A stretch of DNA of 5,402 bases from WRIS01 sp031549175 (GTDB lineage Bacteria; Actinomycetota; Coriobacteriia; Coriobacteriales; Eggerthellaceae), in assembly GCA_031549175.1 (NCBI GenBank), contig JAVBQH010000036.1:1-5402 (forward strand). Direction: 5' to 3'. The position numbers and the translations under genes are program-made. Under the pieces are notes generated by a model. The model did not search any database. It was given only the letters and a program-made list of their open reading frames with translations, and had not been told where the DNA came from. Shown piece after piece: positions 1 to 4,375 of the stretch (positions within the stretch are counted from its first letter, which is position 1; each line of letters begins with the position of its first letter).

Positions 1-21
1 AAAAGGGGACTGTCCCCTTTT
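1..21. repeat. Perfect 21-base palindrome, possible terminator or dispersed repeat
   Basis: The arms AAAAGGGGAC and GTCCCCTTTT flank a single central T, so the 10-base arms are perfectly complementary. As RNA it would fold as GGGGA and TCCCC around a three-base loop, extended by A:U pairs. Read on the minus strand it lies about 100 bases past the dmsC stop and ends in four U residues, which fits a weak intrinsic terminator for the dms operon. It would look the same from the other strand, so it could act in both directions. Very similar G-rich/C-rich palindromes occur as dispersed intergenic repeats in many bacteria, so a repetitive-element origin is equally possible. The left edge of the window prevents seeing whether more copies follow. 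Confidence 0.6.
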
Positions 22-26
22 CTCGG

Positions 27-56
27 GCGTGCGAAAGGGTCTGGCCCCTTGCACGC
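27..56. repeat. Imperfect inverted repeat (hairpin) downstream of dmsC
   Basis: GCGTGC at 27-32 pairs with GCACGC at 51-56, and AAGGG at 35-39 pairs with CCCTT at 46-50, leaving a two-base bulge (33-34) on one side and a six-base loop. The stem is 11 base pairs and GC-rich. It lies between the perfect palindrome at the window edge and another hairpin, and its inner part (AAGGG, TCTGG, CCCTT) resembles the neighbouring palindrome in composition. It probably belongs to the operon's transcript end or to a small extragenic repeat cluster. No run of T follows it directly on either strand, so alone it is not a classical intrinsic terminator. Confidence 0.5.
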
Positions 57-84
57 TGCGCCCCCGGTTTCCACCAGGGGCGCA
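57..84. repeat. Inverted repeat (8-base-pair GC hairpin) nearest the dmsC 3' end
   Basis: TGCGCCCC at 57-64 and GGGGCGCA at 77-84 are perfect complements separated by 12 bases. It is the first strong hairpin the polymerase meets after the dmsC stop, 38 bases beyond it. There is no U-tract next to it; the next hairpin begins immediately. It may protect the 3' end of the dms mRNA or form part of a multi-hairpin terminator with the two structures to its left. Function is inferred only from position and base pairing. Confidence 0.5.
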
Positions 85-122
85 GAACGATACTTCGATT
101 TCGGAGGCTTTGTCTCTTTTGT

Positions 123-986
123 CTAGATCGAAAGCCCTACCGAAAGCTCAAGTGCATAGAACACAAGTCGGGCACAAAACACCGCCACGACCGCGACCAC
201 TGCACCAAGGCAGAGCATCTTGGTGCTTGCCTTCTTGTTGAGCGCATACCACTCGAGCACGACGGCTGCCAGGGTTGCGATAATGAACACGACGAAGAAG
301 ACCATCGCCTGACCCACAAGGTCTGAGCCGTATACCAGCGAGTTCTGCATACCGCTCACCATTACGACCTGGCCGATCACGCCTACCAGCGCGATGATGG
401 CCCCGACGACCGTCATAGCGAAGATCGCCGTCTTGAAGCCGGTCTCTTTCGCATCCTTGAAAGAGCCTGCCAAGGAAAGCACGAAGGAGCCGAGGAGTGC
501 GCCGCCCAGCAGGCAAAGTCCGATGACCTGAAGGGGCGACAAGGCGTTGTTCCAGGAAGGGATGGTATACATCATGTAGGCCATGCCGGTGAACACGGCA
601 AACACCAAGCCCACGAGGGCGACGATCACCGCAAGCACCTTGCGGGCGCCAATCGACAGCTTGCCCACCATGGCGACGATCCAATAGATGAGGGCGACCA
701 CACAGAATATGATGCCGACAAGGATCTCGTTTGACAGGGGCGACGCGCCGATCCGGTCGAAGACGAAGAAGGAGTGTCCGACGTCGGCCAGATGCAGGAA
801 TGACGCGAGGAAGCCGACGGCCAGCAAGACCAACGGGATCAACGTCATGCGGTCGATCTTCTTCAACTGCTCATCGGTGAAGGTCGCCGTGAAGAATGCG
901 AGCGCCAAGGCAATGAAGGCGCCGGCAGAAATTGGTGCCAGGGTGGTAAAGATTGCCAAAGGCAGTTCAGCCATAGCGTTTTCCAT
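123..986 (-). CDS. dmsC: DMSO reductase anchor subunit DmsC, menaquinol-oxidising membrane protein
   Basis: Membrane anchor of a DmsABC-type reductase: it oxidises quinol in the membrane and hands electrons to DmsB. At 287 residues it equals the length of E. coli DmsC. Eight hydrophobic helices can be read at roughly 10-34, 48-67, 88-107, 115-139, 152-174, 184-210, 224-249 and 256-280. Alignable DmsC landmarks are the N-terminal 'LPLAIFTTLAPISAGAFI', 'GFLASFLHLAD' with His65, the residue equivalent to the His65 implicated in menaquinol binding in E. coli, then 'RIGASPLSNEI', 'GGALLGSFVLSLAG' and the C-terminal 'RLVFYALELSVG'. The ATG at 986 is chosen because GGAGGTG (994-1000) sits nine bases upstream; a second ATG at 974 is less well placed. 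One base separates this start from the dmsB stop, and the ribosome site lies in the dmsB coding sequence, so the two are probably translationally coupled. The gene ends in TAG. Confidence 0.93.
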   Translation of the reverse strand: MENAMAELPLAIFTTLAPISAGAFIALALAFFTATFTDEQLKKIDRMTLIPLVLLAVGFLASFLHLADVGHSFFVFDRIGASPLSNEILVGIIFCVVALIYWIVAMVGKLSIGARKVLAVIVALVGLVFAVFTGMAYMMYTIPSWNNALSPLQVIGLCLLGGALLGSFVLSLAGSFKDAKETGFKTAIFAMTVVGAIIALVGVIGQVVMVSGMQNSLVYGSDLVGQAMVFFVVFIIATLAAVVLEWYALNKKASTKMLCLGAVVAVVAVFCARLVFYALELSVGLSI

Positions 987-987
987 G

Positions 988-1608
988 TTACTTCACCTCC
1001 GCAGGGTTTCCGACATGGCCCCGGTTGCTATCCGCAGGCTGGGCGTCAGCGCAGGGGGTGATATAGTCGTTGGGTTCGGTATAGCTCATATTGGGCATCG
1101 GGGCGATGTTGATGCGCTCGCCCTTCGCCTTCATGTCCGCCGCCGTGCCAAACTCGAGGGCGCGGGCGGGACAGGCGGAGATGCAGGCGGGTTCTCCGCC
1201 GGCCTCAACCAGGTCGATGCAGTAGTTGCACTTGACCGAATGGCCTTTTTCACGGTCGACCTTCGGTGCGTTGTAGGGGCATGCCATGTGGCAGTACCCG
1301 CATCCGATGCATTTCGAGGAGTCTACCTGGACAAGCCCGGTGTCGGCCTCTTTGTGCATGGCCCCGGTGGGACATACTTGCACACAGGCGGGGTTGTCGC
1401 AGTGGTTGCATGCGACCGAGACGTAGTACGAGAAGCAGTTGGTCCTGCATAGGCCTGCCGCATCCTTGACGGTCTCCCCTCCGGTGTATTCATAGACTTT
1501 GCGGTACGCATAGCCGGTGCTCAGGTTGTTCTTGTCTTTGCAGGCAAAAACGCAGGTCTTACAGCCGGTGCAGCGAGTACCATCGAAGTAAAATGCATAT
1601 TGCGTCAT
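988..1608 (-). CDS. dmsB: DMSO reductase iron-sulfur subunit DmsB, four [4Fe-4S] clusters
   Basis: Electron-transfer subunit linking DmsC quinol oxidation to the molybdenum subunit DmsA. The 206-residue product matches the usual DmsB size. Sixteen cysteines form four ferredoxin-type motifs: 13/16/19/23 (CTGCKTC then C), 67/70/75/79 (CNHC, C, CP), 100/103/106/110 (CIGCGYC, CP) and 127/130/142/146 (CNYC, C, CP). The N-terminus 'MTQYAFYFD' and the tail 'GHVGNPAEVK' both resemble E. coli DmsB. There is no signal peptide, as expected for a subunit exported together with the Tat-bearing DmsA. I place the start at the ATG at 1608, since AAAGGA (1617-1622) is eight bases upstream. A start at 1617 would add three residues (MIE), but its ATG overlaps that same ribosome site. 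The gap to dmsA is 29 bases, which fits one operon. Confidence 0.94.
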   Translation of the reverse strand: MTQYAFYFDGTRCTGCKTCVFACKDKNNLSTGYAYRKVYEYTGGETVKDAAGLCRTNCFSYYVSVACNHCDNPACVQVCPTGAMHKEADTGLVQVDSSKCIGCGYCHMACPYNAPKVDREKGHSVKCNYCIDLVEAGGEPACISACPARALEFGTAADMKAKGERINIAPMPNMSYTEPNDYITPCADAQPADSNRGHVGNPAEVK

Positions 1609-1637
1609 TTCAATCATCCTTTCTTACTACTCGCCGC

Positions 1638-4046
1638 TTATACTTTGCTTACCTGGCAGATATTGGTGTGCTGCGGATTGCCCTTTGAGAATGGAGAGGG
1701 GCGATGCGTGGTCAGGGTGTTGATGCAGCCGCCCTTGTCGATGCGGTCCCCACTCATGTTGGCGTTATGCCAGGCACCCTGTGCCGTGGCCACCGTTCCC
1801 GGAAGGACGCGCGGCGTCACTTTCGCAGGCATCTCTATCTGGCCGAAGTCGTTCTTGATGCGGACCGTGTCCCCTTGGCTGATGTTGCGCGAGTTCGCGT
1901 CGGCCGGGTTGATCCACAGCTCCTGCGGGTTCAGCTCTTTGAGGATCTCGACTGAGCCCCATGAGGAATGCAGACGTCCGCGATAGTGGAAGCCGCTCAG
2001 CTGCAAGGGGTAGGCGCTTGTGGTTGTTTCGGCGCCATACCATTCCGGAACGTAGGTCGGGATAGGCGCGACATGGTCGTCATCCTTGAACTCGTGTTTT
2101 GCGATGTAGGTGGCAAGCTTCTCGGAATAGATCTCGATCTTGCCCGAAGGGGTGTCAAGCGGGTTTGCGACCGGATCCTTGCGGAACGACTCCATGACGA
2201 TGGTGCCGCCTTTGGGGTTCTTGCGCGTGTAGACGCCCATCTTCATGGCATCATCGTAGCTGGGAAGCAGGGGGTCTTTGGACCGCGAGTCCTCATAGCA
2301 TGACTTGAGCCAGTCTTCCTGGGTCTTACCCTGGGTGAATGCCTGCTCTTTGCCGAGGGCCGCAGCGATAAGCGTTGCCGCGTCGTAGGCGCTCTTGCGC
2401 TCGTACTTCGGCGGATAGGGCTCGGAGCCGGCCAGCATGTAGGCGTCGTCCCCGCCGGTGCCGATCATGGAGGTCTGCTCCAGGCGGAAGAGGTCGGGCA
2501 GTATGACGTCGGCATACTTCATCGAGTCGGTCATCACGATGTCCGAGCCGAGGACGAACTGGCATTTGCTCTCGTCCCTCATGACGTCGTGCACCCAGTT
2601 GATGTCGCTGTTCTGGTTGGTGATGCAGTTGCCCGCATAGTTGATGACGAACTTGATGTCGGTCGGAAGCTGCGCGACGCCGGTGACGCCGTCGGCCTTC
2701 TCGGTCATCTTGCTGCCGCGGTCGATGGCATCTACCATCGAGAACACGGATATCTTCGCCTTGACCGAGTTCGTGCCCTCAGGCATGCTGGTCAGGTTGA
2801 TGGCATACGAGCCTTCGCGGATGCCATTGCTCGTGCCTGGGAGGCCGATGTTGCCGGTGAGGATCGGCAGCATGCAGATGGCCCAGCCGGTCAGCTCGCC
2901 GTTGCTGCGGCGCTGCGGGCCCCAGCCTTGGTCGACGAACATAGGCTTGGTGGTGCCGATCTCTTGAGCAAGAGACTTGATCTTCTCGATCGGGATGCCC
3001 GTGATCGGGGCAGCCCATGCGGCGGTCTTGGCGACCATGTCGTACCCGGTGCCCATGATGTAGTCGTAGTAGGACTTGTTCTGCCCCTTTGCCGAGGCCG
3101 GAAGCGTCTCCTCGTCATACCCGACACAGTAGGTATGCAGAAAGTCGAGGTCGACCCACCCGTTGGTGATCAGCTCGTGCGCGACGGCAGAGACGAGCGC
3201 GGCATCAGTGCCGGGGTTGATCGGCAGCCATTCGTCGGAATGGCCGGACAGCGAGTCGTTGAAGCGGGGGTCGATCACATATATCTTGCCCTGCGTCTTC
3301 TCCCTCATGGCCACATAGTCATAATGCGAGACGGCGCCGCCCTGTCGGGTTTCTACGGGGCTGGTGCCGAACATGAGGATCAGCTTGGAGTCGCGGGCGA
3401 CCGAAAGCGTCGAGCCGGAGCTTACCTTGCTGCCGAAGATGTAGGGTGTGATCCACATAAGCTGGGCGAGGCTGTAGTTGCCGTAGTACGGAAGGTACCC
3501 GCCCATGGCATTGCAGAAACGCCCCCAAGGACGCGCGGTCACGCCGTAGTTGCCCGTGCAGTAGTTCACATACACCGCTTCGTAGCCGTACTTCTCGACC
3601 ACTTCCTTGAAGTTCTTGGCGATGATGCTCACCGCATCGTCCCACGTGGTTTTTTCGTACTTCCCGTCGCCGCGCTTCGTTCCCTGCACGCGCTTCAGGG
3701 GGTAGTTGATGCGGTCTGGATGGTATATCCAGGAGCGGTAGGCCCGCCCACGCAGGCAGGCACGCGGCTGAACCTCTTCCGGATGGCCCTGGTCAAGCGA
3801 ATAGGTCTCAACACGCACGATCTCGTTGTCCTTCACGTGCATCTTGAGTGCGCAACGTCCTGGGCAGTTGATTGCGCAGTGGTTCCAAACGATCTTCTCT
3901 TCTGAATCGGCATGCGCTTGGGGCACTCCTGCACCAAACAGTGAGTCTGCTTGTGCAACGGCACCGCCAGCCAAGGCCAAGGCCCCCAATGCTCCGGTTG
4001 CTTTAACAAACGTTCGGCGACTCAATGGTGGCAAAATCTCTGACAT
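1638..4046 (-). CDS. dmsA: Tat-exported DMSO reductase catalytic subunit DmsA (molybdopterin oxidoreductase)
   Basis: Catalytic subunit that reduces an S-oxide or N-oxide (DMSO in the type enzyme) at a bis-molybdopterin-guanine-dinucleotide molybdenum site outside the cytoplasmic membrane. The 802-residue product has a twin-arginine signal with SRRTFVK at 9-15, a hydrophobic stretch to about 33 and likely cleavage near 'AHA' at 44-46. The [4Fe-4S] cysteines are C57, C61, C65 and C97 (CAINCPGRC, then ACLRGR). The active-site segment 'GGYLPYYGNYS' puts Ser192 at the position of the molybdenum-ligating serine of the DMSO reductase family. Other family landmarks are 'WGPQR' at 375-379, 'INYAGNC' near 468-474, 'TPSGKIEIY' at 632-640 and the C-terminal pterin-dinucleotide domain from about 680, ending 'RPSPFSKGNPQHTN' then 'QVSKV', as in E. 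coli DmsA. The ATG at 4046 is preferred because AGGAGG (4053-4058) lies six bases upstream; an in-frame ATG at 4064 precedes that site. The exact substrate cannot be read from sequence; YnfE-like or other S-/N-oxide specificity remains possible. Confidence 0.95.
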   Translation of the reverse strand: MSEILPPLSRRTFVKATGALGALALAGGAVAQADSLFGAGVPQAHADSEEKIVWNHCAINCPGRCALKMHVKDNEIVRVETYSLDQGHPEEVQPRACLRGRAYRSWIYHPDRINYPLKRVQGTKRGDGKYEKTTWDDAVSIIAKNFKEVVEKYGYEAVYVNYCTGNYGVTARPWGRFCNAMGGYLPYYGNYSLAQLMWITPYIFGSKVSSGSTLSVARDSKLILMFGTSPVETRQGGAVSHYDYVAMREKTQGKIYVIDPRFNDSLSGHSDEWLPINPGTDAALVSAVAHELITNGWVDLDFLHTYCVGYDEETLPASAKGQNKSYYDYIMGTGYDMVAKTAAWAAPITGIPIEKIKSLAQEIGTTKPMFVDQGWGPQRRSNGELTGWAICMLPILTGNIGLPGTSNGIREGSYAINLTSMPEGTNSVKAKISVFSMVDAIDRGSKMTEKADGVTGVAQLPTDIKFVINYAGNCITNQNSDINWVHDVMRDESKCQFVLGSDIVMTDSMKYADVILPDLFRLEQTSMIGTGGDDAYMLAGSEPYPPKYERKSAYDAATLIAAALGKEQAFTQGKTQEDWLKSCYEDSRSKDPLLPSYDDAMKMGVYTRKNPKGGTIVMESFRKDPVANPLDTPSGKIEIYSEKLATYIAKHEFKDDDHVAPIPTYVPEWYGAETTTSAYPLQLSGFHYRGRLHSSWGSVEILKELNPQELWINPADANSRNISQGDTVRIKNDFGQIEMPAKVTPRVLPGTVATAQGAWHNANMSGDRIDKGGCINTLTTHRPSPFSKGNPQHTNICQVSKV

Positions 4047-4052
4047 GCGATC

Positions 4053-4058
4053 CCTCCT
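4053..4058 (-). promoter_or_regulatory. Ribosome binding site that fixes the dmsA start
   Basis: On the minus strand this is a full AGGAGG preceded by AAA, six bases before the ATG at 4046. The upstream in-frame ATG at 4064 would place this purine run inside the coding region and has no comparable site of its own. With the 4046 start the protein begins MSEILPPLSRRTF, a normal-length lead-in to a twin-arginine motif. Confidence 0.8.
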
Positions 4059-4115
4059 TTTCATATGTTTCTCGTCTTTGCCCGGGTCCCTCTCATAGGC
4101 CCGGACTTCTTCCCG

Positions 4116-4132
4116 GTACAGCTTTCCTGTAC
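4116..4132. promoter_or_regulatory. Perfect dyad GTACAG-N5-CTGTAC, candidate operator upstream of dmsA
   Basis: Six-base arms match perfectly around a five-base spacer, giving a 17-base dyad centred on 4124, 78 bases upstream of the dmsA start. The size and odd-length spacer are what a dimeric helix-turn-helix protein would use, and the only regulator visible is the divergent LuxR-type membrane protein, so it is the first candidate to bind here. If the proposed minus-strand -10 box at 4145-4150 is used, the dyad lies just past the start of transcription, which suits a repressor or an mRNA leader hairpin more than an activator. Binding is inference; only the symmetry is seen. Confidence 0.45.
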
Positions 4133-4144
4133 ATCTGTGGAGAG

Positions 4145-4175
4145 ACTATACGCGGGATCCGGTGATTGCGTGTCA
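4145..4175 (-). promoter_or_regulatory. Candidate promoter of the dmsABC operon
   Basis: On the minus strand TATAGT (4150 to 4145) matches the -10 consensus at five of six positions. A -35-like TGACAC (4175 to 4170) lies 19 bases upstream, or GACACG at 18 bases; both are poor, as might be expected of an activator-dependent promoter. This predicts a leader of roughly 90 bases before dmsA. A second -10-like hexamer, TATAAA (4197 to 4192), is an alternative with no good -35 box. Confidence 0.3.
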
Positions 4176-4176
4176 C
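4162..4176. promoter_or_regulatory. CRP/FNR-like half-site dyad GTGA-N7-TCAC
   Basis: GTGA at 4162-4165 and TCAC at 4173-4176 form a dyad overlapping the putative -35 region of dmsABC. The classical CRP site TGTGA-N6-TCACA has GTGA and TCAC six bases apart, whereas here the gap is seven, so this is an imperfect match. Members of the Crp/Fnr superfamily often control anaerobic reductases, which makes the position suggestive, but four-base arms occur often by chance. Confidence 0.2.
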
Positions 4177-4200
4177 ATAAAATAGGCGATATTTATAAGA

Positions 4201-4231
4201 ACCCCAGTTCATGTTGTAGCCTCTTTGGGGT
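4201..4231. repeat. Inverted repeat ACCCCA-N19-TGGGGT in the divergent promoter region
   Basis: Six-base arms at 4201-4206 and 4226-4231 are perfect complements around 19 bases. The repeat lies between the proposed minus-strand and plus-strand promoters, near the middle of the intergenic region. It could be a widely spaced operator or a chance match; its arms stand out because the surrounding sequence is AT-rich. Confidence 0.25.
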
Positions 4232-4241
4232 AATCTTTGCA

Positions 4242-4269
4242 TTGAACCTAGCTTTCCTCCCGATATTAT
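4242..4269 (+). promoter_or_regulatory. Candidate promoter of the membrane regulator gene
   Basis: TTGAAC at 4242-4247 (four of six to the -35 consensus) and TATTAT at 4264-4269 (five of six to the -10 consensus) are separated by 16 bases. Transcription would begin near 4276, giving a leader of about 100 bases before the TTG start at 4376. A small dyad TTATC-N8-GATAA (4266-4283) overlaps the -10 box and the start region. Confidence 0.4.
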
Positions 4270-4360
4270 CAGATACTGGATAAGAAGACCCATCCGGTTT
4301 GTGTGGCTTGGGCAACGGATGCGACCACGCGCATCTGCTTTGATCTTTGTGGCCTTATGT

Positions 4361-4366
4361 AAGGAG
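4361..4366 (+). promoter_or_regulatory. Ribosome binding site that supports a TTG start for the regulator
   Basis: AAGGAG ends nine bases before TTG at 4376. The in-frame ATG at 4319 has no purine-rich site at a suitable distance, and if used would place this AAGGAG inside the coding sequence. The site therefore argues for the TTG start. Confidence 0.65.
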
Positions 4367-4375
4367 AGCTGGTCG

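Larger units (their letters stand above)
4047..4375. other. Divergent intergenic regulatory region between dmsA and the membrane regulator
   Basis: This 329-base stretch holds no convincing gene on either strand. It is more AT-rich in its centre (about 4175-4285) than the flanking genes. It should contain the control signals of both divergent genes: a minus-strand promoter for dmsABC, a plus-strand promoter for the regulator, the two ribosome binding sites and several dyads (4116-4132, 4162-4176, 4201-4231). Short open frames that cross it run out into the coding regions in wrong frames and have no ribosome sites, so I read them as chance. Confidence 0.75.

Noticed and set aside
29..241. Small plus-strand open frame of 70 codons at the left edge
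   Set aside because: It runs through the hairpin block and into the antisense of dmsC. The sequence is low in hydrophobic core residues and rich in Pro and Arg, and no ribosome site precedes it.
688..1452. Plus-strand open frame of 254 codons opposite dmsC and dmsB
   Set aside because: It crosses the boundary of two well-supported genes on the other strand, and its composition is that of a shadow frame.
2589..3905. Long plus-strand open frame (438 codons) opposite dmsA
   Set aside because: It is fully antisense to a dmsA whose protein aligns along its length with the family. The translation is rich in Arg, Val, Gly, Asp and His as expected from a reversed GC-rich gene, with no recognisable domain or ribosome site.
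4082..4106. CCGGG...CCCGG and GTCC...GGAC complementary segments in the dmsA leader
   Set aside because: The pairings are short, overlap each other in alternative registers and have loops of 13 bases, so they do not stand out from chance in GC-rich sequence. I see no known riboswitch pattern such as a molybdenum-cofactor motif.
4065..4283. Plus-strand 72-codon frame in the divergent intergenic region
   Set aside because: No ribosome site is seen, it overlaps the dmsA leader and promoter elements, and its sequence shows no recognisable features.
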